DNA of 64,000 nucleotides from Collinsella ihumii (GCF_900046475.1 NZ_FCOU01000007.1:124001-188000); one strand, 5' to 3'; counted from the stretch's first letter, positions 16,317 through 27,400 are shown. A program made the numbers and translations. Notes: generated by a model not told the origin, from the letters alone.

Positions 16317-16984
16317 TGCCACGCGAGACGAATGCGGCGAAGCGCGAGCGCGCTATCGAGGTGTGCCGGCGCCTGAACGAACGCTACGGTCCGGTCGAGT
16401 GCTTTTTGGACCACGAGAACCCGTTCAGGCTGGTCATCTCGGTCCTGCTGTCCGCGCAGACCACGGACGCCCAGGTGAACAAGGTGACGCCGGAGCTCTT
16501 CCGCCGCTGGCCGACGCCGGAGGCCATGGCGGGGGCAACGCCTGCCGAGATCTCCGAGGTGATCAAGTCGCTCGGCTTCTACAAGACCAAGGCGAAGCAC
16601 TGCGTCGAATGCGCGCAGATGATCGTGGCCGACTACGGCGGCCAGGTCCCGGCCGATATGAAGGAGCTGGTCAAGCTTCCGGGCGTGGGGCGCAAGACGG
16701 CGAACATCGTGCTGAACGTCGGGTACGGCATCGTCGAGGGCATCGCGGTCGACACGCATGTGAACCGCATCGCGCATCGGCTCAAGCTGTCTCCGAAGAC
16801 CCATGAGAAAGAGCCGCTTAAAACGGAGCAGGACTTGCTCAAGATCTTGCCGCGCGAGTACTGGAACGATGTCAACCATCAGTGGATCATGCTCGGCCGC
16901 GAGATCTGCGATGCGCGCAAGCCTCTGTGCGGAGAGTGCCCGCTCGCAGACATCTGCCCCAGCGTGCGCGTGACCGCGGAGTAG
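16316..16984 (+). CDS. nth: endonuclease III
   Basis: A bifunctional DNA glycosylase/AP lyase that removes oxidised pyrimidines. The HhH motif LPGVGRKTANIV carries the catalytic Lys, and AVDTHVNRIAHRL has the catalytic Asp. The C-terminus has the complete [4Fe-4S] motif C-X6-C-X2-C-X5-C (CDARKPLCGECPLADIC). Length (222 residues) is normal. It starts at 16316 inside the rmuC stop (TGATG). A repeat array follows directly, with no classical terminator. It contrasts with the MutY-like protein at 4.6 kb, which lacks this cluster. Confidence 0.95.
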   Translation: MPRETNAAKRERAIEVCRRLNERYGPVECFLDHENPFRLVISVLLSAQTTDAQVNKVTPELFRRWPTPEAMAGATPAEISEVIKSLGFYKTKAKHCVECAQMIVADYGGQVPADMKELVKLPGVGRKTANIVLNVGYGIVEGIAVDTHVNRIAHRLKLSPKTHEKEPLKTEQDLLKILPREYWNDVNHQWIMLGREICDARKPLCGECPLADICPSVRVTAE

Positions 16985-16996
16985 CCGCGCCGGAAT

Positions 16997-17216
16997 GCAA
17001 ATCCGGGGACGTACCTTCAGCGTGCACTTTTGCAAATCGGGGACGTACCTGCTGCGTGCATCATTTTGGTGCAGCGGGTGCGCTCCCGATATGCGATATG
17101 CATAAAAAATTACGCAACAGGTACGTTCCCGATTTGCATGTGAGCCCCAGAATGCACGCCGAAGGTACGTCCCCGATTTGCAAAAGTGCACGCCGAAGGT
17201 ACGTCCCCGGATTTGC
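16997..17216. repeat. nested inverted repeat of the GGGGACGTACC family
   Basis: Arms 16997-17050 and 17163-17216 (54 bp) are reverse complements with one mismatch. Each arm holds two copies of a unit GCAAATC(C)GGGGACGTACC followed by GCGTGCA. A further GGTACGTTCCCGATTTGC copy lies inside. It occupies the space between the convergent nth and GntR genes, so it may also end both transcripts. Confidence 0.9.
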
Positions 17217-17233
17217 GTCCCCGAATTTGCACG

Positions 17234-17959
17234 CTAGCGCTGGGAGCGGACGGCGGTCTCGTGGTAGGCGAAGAATCCCGGGCGCTGGCGGGATTCGGTG
17301 TACTCGATCATGACGCCGTCGGCATCGAAGGTGTGCGAGCGCATGACGCCCACCGCGTTGAATTCGCCGAGGTCGATGTAGCGCCGGTCGGTCTCGGTCG
17401 CCGCTTCCACGGTGATGGTGCGCTTGCTCGTGCCGATCTTCATGCCGAGCTCGCCCTCGAGGTAGGCGTAGACCGAGTTCGCGATGATCTCGAGCGTCAA
17501 TCCGGGCACCTCGTCGGCAAGATAGAAGCTCTCGTCGGTCGAGATGCGTATGCCATCGGCGCGGCGCGCGCGCATGATGTGGGTGAGGCGGCTTCCCGTG
17601 GCGAACCCCGTCGTTTCCGCGAGCCCGTCATCGGCAACGATCTCCTCGAGCAGCACGGCGTCGGTGTGCGGCGTGAAGTCGAGCCGCGCGGCGAGCTCGT
17701 TGAACGTCTCCAGCCCGTTATAGCCGCTGATGTCAAGAAGCGCGGGGTTGCGTATGACGCGCACGCCCTTGCCCTGCTGCGACTGGACGTAGCCGTCTTC
17801 CGCGAGCATGCGCAGCGCGCGGCGGACGGAGCTGCGCGAGCAGTCGAATCGCGCGGTGAGTTCCGCCTCGGAGGGAAGAAACGATTGGTATGCGAAGATC
17901 CCGTCCTCGATGTTCTGCTTGAGGGCGCGGTAGATATCCTGGAACACTGCTTTGGGCAT
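17234..17959 (-). CDS. GntR/HutC-family regulator (TreR-like)
   Basis: A 241-residue repressor. The N-terminal winged helix (about 1-70) has the GntR pattern YRALKQNIEDGIF, FLPSEAELTARFDCSRSSVRRAL and a QQGKGVRV wing. The C-terminal UTRA effector domain (about 90-235) includes RARRADGIRISTDESFYL and MIEYTESRQRPGFFAY. Such proteins bind sugar phosphates. It is divergent from the alpha-glucoside PTS and GH4 genes, and the intergenic region holds repeated operator sites, so it most likely represses them until a phosphorylated disaccharide is present. Its own -10 lies in a perfect palindrome, suggesting self-control. Confidence 0.9.
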   Translation of the reverse strand: MPKAVFQDIYRALKQNIEDGIFAYQSFLPSEAELTARFDCSRSSVRRALRMLAEDGYVQSQQGKGVRVIRNPALLDISGYNGLETFNELAARLDFTPHTDAVLLEEIVADDGLAETTGFATGSRLTHIMRARRADGIRISTDESFYLADEVPGLTLEIIANSVYAYLEGELGMKIGTSKRTITVEAATETDRRYIDLGEFNAVGVMRSHTFDADGVMIEYTESRQRPGFFAYHETAVRSQR

Positions 17960-17983
17960 TGCATCACCTATTCGAACAACTTG

Positions 17984-17998
17984 CTATACAGAGTATAG
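17984..17998 (-). promoter_or_regulatory. palindrome over the -10 of the GntR gene
   Basis: CTATAC-AGA-GTATAG is a perfect 6-bp inverted repeat. On the minus strand it contains TATACT, a good -10 hexamer 25 bases before the start codon, so it may be part promoter and part operator. Confidence 0.5.
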
Positions 17999-18068
17999 AC
18001 CGATGTAATCCGCATGACCACGGCATCTTGCACGACCAGGTCGTTGCGCCCGTTTCGGCTCTCGCTAA

Positions 18069-18082
18069 CTTGTACGAACAAC
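18069..18082 (+). promoter_or_regulatory. operator 1 for the GntR regulator
   Basis: CTTGTACGAACAAC: inverted TTGT and ACAA half-sites with a 4-base spacer. First of three matching sites between the divergent genes. Confidence 0.6.
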
Positions 18083-18139
18083 AATAACGTTTACCGGTGA
18101 ATTCCGACCGTTCGCCGCGCCGCCTGCGGTATGGATAGA

Positions 18140-18153
18140 CTTGTACGAACAAG
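18140..18153 (+). promoter_or_regulatory. operator 2, overlapping the PTS promoter
   Basis: CTTGTACGAACAAG is a perfect inverted repeat. It overlaps the end of a -35-like TAGACT (18136-18141), which is 17 bases before CATAAT (18159-18164), so binding would block RNA polymerase. Confidence 0.65.
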
Positions 18154-18174
18154 AATCGCATAATTAAGCCATAA

Positions 18175-18188
18175 CTTGTACGAACATG
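18175..18188 (+). promoter_or_regulatory. operator 3, downstream of the PTS -10
   Basis: CTTGTACGAACATG: same core as the other two with one changed base. Centre-to-centre spacing to operator 2 is 35 bases. Confidence 0.6.
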
Positions 18189-18303
18189 TTGGGTAGCAAA
18201 CGCCGGCAAGCTTCTGAGCAGGGGAAATGCAGGTTATACGAAAGAATTGACGTCCGGGTATCGCCTGTCCGGACGACGTAAGCAAGAAAGGAGGAAGCCT
18301 CCC

Positions 18304-19893
18304 ATGATGCAAAAGATCCAGAAGTTCGGCGGTGCCATGTTCACCCCGGTGCTTCTCTTTGCGTTCGCCGGTGTGGTGATCGGTCTCGGCACGCTGTTCA
18401 CCACCGAGGTCATCTTCGGTTCGCTGGCGGCTCCCGATACGTTGTGGTACGGCGTGTGGAACGTGATCCTGCAGGGCGGTTGGACGGTCTTCAACCAGCT
18501 GCCGCTGCTGTTCGCGGTCTCGCTGCCCATCGGCCTGGCCAACAAGCAGAACGCGCGCTGCTGCATGGAAGTGCTCGTCGCCTACCTCACCTTCAACTAT
18601 TTCGTGTCCACGATGCTGTCCCAGTGGGGCCCGACCTTCGGCGTCGATTTCTCCGCTGAGGTCGGCGGCTCCTCGGGTCTCGCCATGGTCGCGAGCATCA
18701 AGACGCTCGACATGGGCATGATCGGCGCCCTCGCTATCTCCGGCATCGTCATCGCGCTGCACAACAAGTTCTTCGAGACCGAGCTTCCCGAGTGGCTCGG
18801 CGTGTTCTCCGGCTCCACGTTCGTCTACATGATCGCGTTCTTCGTGATGCTGCCCACCGCGCTCGTCGCCTGCCTGGTGTGGCCGCACGTGCAGGACGGC
18901 ATCCGCGCCTTCCAGGGCTTCGTGGCCGCAGTCGGCCTGCCCGGCGTGTGGATCTTCGCCTTCCTGGAGCGCGCGCTCATCCCCTTCGGCCTGCATCACC
19001 TGCTGTACAGCCCGTTCTACTATGACAACGCCGTGGTGAACGGCGGCATCTACGCTGCCTTCGCCAAGCAGCTCCCCGAGATCGCGGCCTCTTCCGCCCC
19101 GCTTACCGAGCTTGCGCCCTACGCGGCCTTCACCTGCTCCACCTGGTCCAAGATGTTCGGCTGCCCCGGCATCGCGCTGGCCTTCTACGCCACCGCCAAG
19201 CCCGAGAAGCGCCAGGAGCTTCTGGGTCTTTTGATCCCCATCACCCTCACCGCCATCTTCTGCGGCGTGACGGAGCCCATCGAGTTCACGTTCCTGTTCA
19301 TCGCCCCTGCGCTGTTCATCGTCCACTGCGCGCTTGCCGCGTGCCTCGCCACGGCCATGAACGCGGTCGGTGTCGTGGGCGTCTTCGCCGGCGGCCTCAT
19401 CGAGATCAGCTCGCTGAACCTCATCCCGCTGTGGGCCAACCACTGGATGACCTACCTCACCGGTCTGGTCGTGGGTCTTGTCTTCACCGGCATCTGGTTC
19501 GTCGTCTTCCGCTTCCTCATCCTCAAGTTCGACTTCAAGACCCCCGGTCGCGAGGACGACGAGGAGGAGATCAAGTTCCGCAGCAAGGCCGAGTACCGTG
19601 CGGCCAAGCAGGGCGGCGGCGCTGCGGCCATCGAGGCCGGCGCCGAGGAGAACCCCTACGCTGTCACCGCCGCGGCGTGCATGGAGCTCGTGGGTGGTCC
19701 CGACAACATCGTCGACGTGACCAACTGCGTCACCCGCCTGCGCCTGAACGTCAAGGACGAGACCCTCGTCGCCGACGATAAGGACTTCAAGGCCGTCGGC
19801 ACGAGCGGATGCATGAAGAAGGGCAAGTCGGTCCAGATCATCATCGGACTCAAGGTCGCCAAGGTCCGCGATGAGTTCGAGAAGCTGATGTAG
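18304..19893 (+). CDS. PTS alpha-glucoside transporter subunit IIBC
   Basis: A 529-residue permease that imports and phosphorylates a disaccharide. The IIC part (residues 1-430) has about ten hydrophobic segments and motifs of the glucose/alpha-glucoside family (KFGGAMFTPVLLFAFAG, LPLLFAVSLPIGLANK, GVTEPIEFTFLFIAP). The C-terminal IIB domain (about 455-529) has the phosphorylated cysteine in DVTNCVTRLRL. There is no IIA domain, so a IIA(Glc)-type partner must be encoded elsewhere. ATG 18304 follows AAAGGAGGAA. The downstream GH4 gene hydrolyses the phosphorylated product. Substrate is most likely maltose, isomaltose or sucrose isomers. Confidence 0.92.
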   Translation: MMQKIQKFGGAMFTPVLLFAFAGVVIGLGTLFTTEVIFGSLAAPDTLWYGVWNVILQGGWTVFNQLPLLFAVSLPIGLANKQNARCCMEVLVAYLTFNYFVSTMLSQWGPTFGVDFSAEVGGSSGLAMVASIKTLDMGMIGALAISGIVIALHNKFFETELPEWLGVFSGSTFVYMIAFFVMLPTALVACLVWPHVQDGIRAFQGFVAAVGLPGVWIFAFLERALIPFGLHHLLYSPFYYDNAVVNGGIYAAFAKQLPEIAASSAPLTELAPYAAFTCSTWSKMFGCPGIALAFYATAKPEKRQELLGLLIPITLTAIFCGVTEPIEFTFLFIAPALFIVHCALAACLATAMNAVGVVGVFAGGLIEISSLNLIPLWANHWMTYLTGLVVGLVFTGIWFVVFRFLILKFDFKTPGREDDEEEIKFRSKAEYRAAKQGGGAAAIEAGAEENPYAVTAAACMELVGGPDNIVDVTNCVTRLRLNVKDETLVADDKDFKAVGTSGCMKKGKSVQIIIGLKVAKVRDEFEKLM

Positions 19894-19955
19894 CGGATCG
19901 AGCCCGCCTACCCCGCGCATCGATGCGCGAAACCCCTTCGAACGGGGCGGCTTGA

Positions 19956-21419
<1,464 letters not shown>

Positions 21420-21550
21420 GTGCATCTGCGGAAAGGCGTTTGAGGGGCGGCCTGACCGGCATTCCCCGGCGCCTTTCCGACCCTCTTTACGCGCCCGCGG
21501 CGCTTGCCTGCTGCGGGCGCGTGCTGAACGAGGGGCGAGTCCTGCTCACC

Positions 21551-21588
21551 CTGCCAGATGGGCGTTATGTTCGGTGCGCATCTGGCAG
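21551..21588. repeat. 10-bp inverted repeat upstream of a membrane protein gene
   Basis: CTGCCAGATG / CATCTGGCAG with an 18-base loop, 55 bases before the next start codon. It could be an operator or leader hairpin. Confidence 0.5.
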
Positions 21589-21642
21589 AATGAACGGGAA
21601 TCTTCCCAAGACGACGAAGGATCGCCCGCGAAAGGGGATACC

Positions 21643-22236
21643 ATGGCAAAGACGACTCGTGCTCAGGCGGCGGCGCGCGGAACGAAGCTCGACGACGAGC
21701 GCTCGATCAGGCCCACCGATGCCGTCGAAAAGCCCGGGCAGGCGGCCCGTCCCCAGTCCAAGTACGAGGCGCGCACCGCCAAGATCTTCACGACGGTGCA
21801 GGTCATCATGGTCGTGGTCCCGCTCGCGATGATAGGGTACGTGTGGATGGTCGGAGGCGGGTCCATCTCGGCGCTGCAGGACGCCATGGAGCAGAACCCG
21901 ACGCTGACGGTGTCGTTCATCTCGGCCATGTGCCAGCCGCTCGTCGCCTGGCTGCTCAAGTTCGTGAAGCAGCACTACCAGGCGGGAGACGGCGGTTACG
22001 CCGCGGCGAACCTCATCGGCCTTATCTGCGGCGAGCTCATGCTCCAGAATGCCGTGGGTGTGATCGGGTGCGCGCTGCTTCTGTGGCGCATCTGGAAGAG
22101 CATCGACGGCGAGCTGACGGCGTGGAAGCAGGAGCGTCGATTGGGCGGCATGCTTGCCGACCTGTCCGGTGCGCTGGTGATTTGCGTGTTCGGCGCGCTG
22201 TGCGCGTTCGCCAGCTGGAGGGTCGGCCTGGTGTAG
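21643..22236 (+). CDS. membrane protein of unknown function
   Basis: A 197-residue protein that I do not recognise. Residues 1-45 are hydrophilic (KLDDERSIRPTDAVEKPG). Four hydrophobic segments follow: VQVIMVVVPLAMIGYVWMV, SFISAMCQPLVAWLLKFV, AANLIGLICGELMLQNAVGV and LSGALVICVFGALCAFASW. ATG 21643 has AAAGGGG at suitable spacing; upstream in-frame starts lie in the inverted repeat. It stands alone between the GH4 gene and the MFS exporter. The layout suggests an integral membrane protein with a cytoplasmic N-terminus and no obvious enzyme motif. Confidence 0.7.
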   Translation: MAKTTRAQAAARGTKLDDERSIRPTDAVEKPGQAARPQSKYEARTAKIFTTVQVIMVVVPLAMIGYVWMVGGGSISALQDAMEQNPTLTVSFISAMCQPLVAWLLKFVKQHYQAGDGGYAAANLIGLICGELMLQNAVGVIGCALLLWRIWKSIDGELTAWKQERRLGGMLADLSGALVICVFGALCAFASWRVGLV

Positions 22237-22428
22237 ACCGCCGCGGGCGCCGCGTCGGTTTGCGGCGGGCGCCGGTGCTGGGATGCGCGGAAGTGCGTCG
22301 GCTTTTCGTCTCCATACGGTCGCATGATGTTCGCACATGGTTTGTAAGGAGATGGAAGAGGATCGGGGTTGTCGCTTTCCGTGCGTCCGCGTGGGTGCTA
22401 CTATCCGCTGGTGCAAAAATGCCATGAC

Positions 22429-22460
22429 GAGCCGGACCGCTCTTGTGCAGTCCGGCTCTT
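22429..22460 (+). terminator. leader terminator/attenuator upstream of the MFS gene
   Basis: Perfect 9-bp stem GAGCCGGAC / GTCCGGCTC with a 12-base loop and a short TT-containing tail, 26 bases before the MFS start. A -10-like TACTAT at 22399-22404 lies upstream, so the hairpin is inside the probable leader RNA rather than after a gene. Confidence 0.5.
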
Positions 22461-22485
22461 GCTGTGAGAAAGGGTCGGATCGACT

Positions 22486-23661
22486 ATGAAAAAGAGCCTC
22501 ATCGCCCTCGCCATGGGCGCGTTCGTGCTCGGATTCGCCGAGTTCGTCATGATGGGCATCCTGCCGGTCGTGGCGGAGGGTGTGGATGTGACCGTCGCCT
22601 GGGCGGGCAACTTCATCACGGCGTACGCGGTGGGCGTCTGCGTTGGCGCGACGATGCTCGTGGTCGGGCGCCGCGTGCCGCCCCGTCGGCTCATCATCCT
22701 GTTCATGGCGATCTGCGCTGCGGGCAACGCCCTTTCCGCGATCTCGGGGGATCCGATGATGCTGCTCGCAGGCCGTTTCATCGCGGGCCTGCCGCACGGC
22801 GCGTTCTTCGGCACCGCGACGCTTGCGTCCAAGATGCTCGCCGACCCCGGCCGTGAGGGCCAGGCGGTGGCGACCATGGTCCTTGGCCAGACGGTCGCCA
22901 ACATGATCGGCGTGCCCGCCGGCACGCTGATGGCGAGCATGTTCTCCTGGCACGCGCCCTTTGTGTTCGCGGCGGCGTGGGCCGTGCTGGCGGCGGTGCT
23001 CATCCACCGCTTCGTGCCGGTGCTCGACGCCATCCCCGATGCGGGCTTAGCCGGGCAGTTTGCGTTTCTGAAGGCCCCCGGCCCGTGGTTCATCCTCGCC
23101 GCGGTCCTGCTGGGCAACACGGGCATCTTCTGCTGGTGGAGCTACGTCTCTCCCTGGCTGCAGCATATGGGCGGATTTGCGGAGAGCATGGTGCCGATGC
23201 TGCTGGTGCTGGCTGGTGCCGGCATGGTGGTCGGCTCGACGCTGGGCGGGCGTGCCGCCGATCGTCGGAGCCCGGGCATCGCCGCGGCCGCCGGCCAGTC
23301 GCTTGCCGGCGTGGCCCTGCTGCTCATCTTCCTGTTCGGCCGCGGCTCGGCGCTGTGCGCGCTGCTGATGTTCGTGGTCTCCATTGGGCTGTTCTTCGTT
23401 TCCAGCCCGCAGCAGATCCTGATGGTCGAGGTCGGTCAGGGCGGCGGTGAGCTTTTGGGCGGCGCCTGCGTGCAGATCGCCTTCAACGGCGGCAATGCCA
23501 TCGGCGCCCAGGTGGGCCAGATGGTGTTGAACACGGGTGCGACCTACAACTGGATCGGCCTGGCGGGCGTGCCGTTCTCCATCGTGGCGGTGCTGTTGCT
23601 GCTGGCCTTTGCCCGTCGCTACGAGCGCCAGTACCACCTCAAGGCGACCGGTCGCGCCTAA
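22486..23661 (+). CDS. MFS transporter, DHA1 family (AraJ/YdhP-like)
   Basis: A 391-residue permease with twelve predicted membrane segments. The N-terminal half has the family pattern GFAEFVMMGILPVVAEGV, the motif A equivalent GRRVPPRRL, RFIAGLPHGAFFGTATL and the antiporter-like VLGQTVANMIGVPAGTL. These fit the arabinose/drug exporter branch. It most likely exports sugars or small toxic compounds by proton antiport. ATG 22486 has a GAAAGGG site. A hairpin 26 bases upstream suggests leader attenuation, which is common for drug exporters. Confidence 0.85.
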   Translation: MKKSLIALAMGAFVLGFAEFVMMGILPVVAEGVDVTVAWAGNFITAYAVGVCVGATMLVVGRRVPPRRLIILFMAICAAGNALSAISGDPMMLLAGRFIAGLPHGAFFGTATLASKMLADPGREGQAVATMVLGQTVANMIGVPAGTLMASMFSWHAPFVFAAAWAVLAAVLIHRFVPVLDAIPDAGLAGQFAFLKAPGPWFILAAVLLGNTGIFCWWSYVSPWLQHMGGFAESMVPMLLVLAGAGMVVGSTLGGRAADRRSPGIAAAAGQSLAGVALLLIFLFGRGSALCALLMFVVSIGLFFVSSPQQILMVEVGQGGGELLGGACVQIAFNGGNAIGAQVGQMVLNTGATYNWIGLAGVPFSIVAVLLLLAFARRYERQYHLKATGRA

Positions 23662-23691
23662 AGGCGCCTGGCCGCCGCGCTGTCGGGGGCG

Positions 23692-23904
23692 GGTACATTC
23701 GGCGATTCGCATCTCGGCATCGAGCCCGAGGAGTGCGTCGCGTTTGGCGACGGCGGCAACGATATCTCGATGTTTCGATGCGTGGGCACGAGCGTGGCCA
23801 TGGGTAACGCGTCGGACGAGGTGAAGGCGGCGGCGAGCCACGTTACACCGCACGTCGACGAGGACGGCATCGCGCGGGCCTGCAGGGACCTCGGGCTGAT
23901 ATAG
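23692..23904 (+). pseudogene. 3' fragment of a Cof-type HAD phosphatase gene
   Basis: About 70 codons ending at TAG 23902-23904 encode the HAD motif IV region GDGGNDISMF, then VAMGNASDEVKAAASHVT and a DEDGIARA end, as in the C-terminus of Cof/HAD-IIB phosphatases. The catalytic DXD motif and cap domain are missing, and there is no start codon with a ribosome site. It is a remnant left between the MFS gene and two palindromic repeats. Confidence 0.7.
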
Positions 23905-23954
23905 GAGGGCGTCGAGAGGCTCCTTTTGCTCGCCGCAACCTGTAACCACAACGG

Positions 23955-24014
23955 TATCACCCGGCCGGGATGCACGGGATAAGGCCTTATCCCGTGCATC
24001 CCGGCCGGGTGATA
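23955..24014. repeat. 60-bp perfect palindrome
   Basis: Arms 23955-23984 and 23985-24014 are exact reverse complements with no spacer (centre AAGGCCTT). TCGTTTTCTTT follows, so on the plus strand it could end transcription. It has no GGGGAC core and may be unrelated to the other repeats. Confidence 0.9.
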
Positions 24015-24109
24015 TCGTTTTCTTTCCGGACCGGGTAACGACCGATGAAGATCGGTCGGCGCTCCCTCGGGTGATGCCGTTGGGTGAACATGTCGCCTTT
24101 CGAGAAGAG

Positions 24110-24224
24110 GGGCGAGCAGGGGGTCAATGACACAGAATGGGCAATTTGGCACGCTAAAGAGAGCTAATAGAGGCCTCTAGCGTGCCAAATTGCCCATTCT
24201 GTGTCATTGACCCCCTGCTCGCCC
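24110..24224. repeat. 115-bp inverted repeat with 47-bp perfect arms
   Basis: Arms 24110-24156 and 24178-24224 are exact reverse complements around a 21-base loop. They contain GGGGGTCAATGACACAG and CAATTTGGCACGCTA. It lies 220 bases before mfd and does not look like a coding or promoter element. Confidence 0.95.
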
Positions 24225-24444
24225 TGATCGTAAGGCGCAACATGCCGTCGCTGCGCGAACCGAGTCGACCAACGTTCCCATGAGGCGCCTCAGGTGTTCC
24301 CTGTGAACTTCTCGGCCGTTCGCCCAATTGCGATACGATACACATGACAACCTGTTTTCGCATCACCCGTTCGACCCGCTCGGACGGGCTTTTGGCATGA
24401 GGGGGCAGTCCGGGAGCGACCCGGTTGCCATAGGGAGACGACAC

Positions 24445-27400
24445 ATGCTCATCCATCGCATAGCCGCCCAGCTCTACACGGCCGAGGCGCTGCAGACCGT
24501 CGAGGCGGCGCTCGCGGAGGGCCAAGACGCCACGCTCGCCGTGTCGCAATCCGGCCGCACGCTCATGCTCGCGGCGCAGTTCGCGCGCAATCCGCGCTCG
24601 ACGGTCTATATCGTGTCGGGCGAGGACGCGGCCGACCGCGCGGCCCGGTCGCTGGCCGCGTACCTGGGGCTGGAGCACGTGGTGCGCTTTCCCGAGCGGA
24701 CCGACTACCCGTGGAAAGACACGCAGCCCGACGACGCGGTCGTGGCGGCCCGCTGCGCGGCGCTCGGCCGCGTGGCGCAAGGGGAGCCGGTCGTCATGGT
24801 CGCCTCCGCCCGTGCGCTGCTGCGCTGCGTGCCGCCGCGCGAGAGCCGGTACTGGGCGTCGACCACCTTCACGGTGGGGGAGGAGATTCCCTACGACGAG
24901 GTGCCGGCGCGCCTGGTGGGCATGGGGTACACCAGCTCGGATGCGGCAGATGCGCCGGGCCTGTTCCGCGTGCACGGCGACACCGTCGACGTCTTCCCCG
25001 CGCAGGCGACCTCCCCGGTGCGCATCGAGTTTTTCGGCGACGAGATCGATCGCATCCGCCGCATGGTGAGCTCGACGGGTCAGACCATCGGCGACGAACA
25101 GTCCGTCGAGATCTTCCCGGTCCGCGAGCTCGCGCTGACCGACGACGCGGTGCGCCGCATCTCCGCCGCGCTGTACGCGCCCGCCAAAAACGATACGGAG
25201 CTCGCCGCCATGCTCGAGATGGTGAAGGCGCGCATCGTGACCCCGGGGCTCGACCGTTTCATGCCGCTCATGTACGAATCGACCGTAAGCCCGCTCGCGC
25301 ACGTGAGCGACGACACGCTCGTGGTGCTCTCGGAGCCGCGCAGCCTGTTCGACGACTGCACGCGCGCCTATGAGGACCTCGAGCGGCGTGCGGGCGAGGC
25401 GAAGGTCTCGCATCTCGACGGCCTGTACGTGCGCCCCCAGCAGCTCGACTTCGGCCGTCAGCAGCGCCTGCAGTACGTGTCGATTATCCGGGCGGGCGGC
25501 GCGGTGACCGCTGAGCTCAAGATCGAGCAGCCGGCGCTCGCGGGTTCGGACAACCGGTTCATCTCGCGCATCCAGGAGGTGGTCAACAACCGCTTTGCCG
25601 TGACGTTCGCCATCCCCGACCGCGGTGCACGCGAATCGATGGAGCTGTCGTTTACCGACGAGTCGATCCCCTTTGAGGAGTCGCTGCAGGTCGCGCCCGA
25701 GAACAGCGGTTCCGTTGCCGGCGATGTGCACGTGAACGTGACGCTTCTCAAGCGCGATGCGGACAAGCTGAACGCGGCCGACCTCTCGGGCGCGCCCGCC
25801 ATCACGGTGCCGACCATCACGCGCGGCCGCGTGACCTTCGTGGATGCGCCGATTCCCTCCGGCGTGGTCGTGCCCGATGCGCATCTGGCCGTGTTCTCGC
25901 TCAACGACCTGAACGCGCGCATGGACGCCAAGCGCGGCCGCCGGGCGCGCCGTCGGGTGGACGTGACCGAGGTCACGTTCCCCTTCAAGCCGGGCGATTA
26001 CGTCGTGCACGCCACGCACGGTATCGCCCTGTTCTCCGAGATCGTGCGCCAGGAGGTCGCCGGCCGCGAGCGCGACTACTTCCTGCTGGAGTATGCGGGC
26101 GGTGACAAGCTGTACGTGCCACTCGAGCAGGTCGATCGCATCACGCGCTACGTCGGCCCGGACGGGGCCAATCCGCGCCTGACGCGCCTCAACACGGCCG
26201 ACTGGACGCGCGCCACCAACAAGGCGCGCAAAAGCGCCAAGAAGCTCGCGTTCGACCTCGTCGACCTGTACACGCGCCGCAGCTCCATCACGGGGTTCGC
26301 CTTCGGGCCCGACACGCCCGAGCAGAACGAGATGGAGGAGAGCTTCCCGTACGAGCCCACGCGCGACCAGCTCGAGGCCATCGCCGACATCAAGGCCGAC
26401 ATGGAGAGCGCCAAGCCCATGGATCGCCTGCTGTGCGGCGACGTCGGTTTCGGCAAGACGGAGGTCGCCCTGCGCGCCGCGTTCAAATGCGTGGACGGCG
26501 GGCGCCAGGTCATGGTGCTGTGTCCCACGACGATCCTGGCGCAGCAGCACTTCGAGACGTTCTTCAACCGCTTTGCGCCCTTCGGCGTGGAGGTGGAGGT
26601 GCTGTCGCGCTTCCGCACGCCCGCCCAGCAGAAGCGCGCGCTCGCCGCGTTCGCGGAAGGCAAGGTCGACGTGCTGGTGGGAACGCACCGTCTGCTGTCG
26701 GCCGATGTGAACCCGCACGACCTGGGCCTGGTCATCATCGACGAGGAGCAGCGGTTCGGCGTCCAGCACAAAGAGCAGCTCAAGAACCTGCGCGAGCAGA
26801 TCGACGTGCTGACGCTGTCGGCCACTCCGATCCCGCGCACCATGCAGATGGCCATCTCCGGCGTGCGCGACATGAGCCTCATCACGACGCCGCCGACGGG
26901 CCGTCGCCCGGTCGTCGTGCACGTGGGCGAATACGATCCCGACGTGGTGAGCGCGGCCATTCGCCTCGAGCTCGATCGAGGTGGCCAGGTCTACTACGTG
27001 TCCAACCGTGTGAAGACCATCGACGACGCGGTCGACCGCGTGCATGAGGTCGTGCCCGAGGTGCGCGTCGCCGTGGCGCACGGCAAGATGAGCCCGCGCG
27101 AGGTCGAGGACGTGATGGTGCGCTTCGCGACCGGCGAGGTCGATGTGCTGGTCGCCACGACCATCATCGAGAGCGGTATCGACAATCCGCGCACGAACAC
27201 GCTGATCATCGAGGACTCGCAGCGCCTGGGCCTGGCGCAGCTCTATCAGCTCAAGGGCCGCGTGGGCCGCTCCGCTACGCAGGCGTACGCGTACTTCATG
27301 TTCCCCGGCGAGATGCCGCTGACCGAGGAGGCGACCGAGCGCCTGACCGCCCTGTCCGAGTTCCAGGACCTTGGCAGCGGCATGCGCATCGCCATGCGCG

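Noticed and set aside
16981-17233. CRISPR-like array suggested by repeated GGGGACGTACC units
   Set aside because: Units alternate in orientation and there are no equal-length unique spacers; it is an inverted-repeat array, and no cas genes are present.
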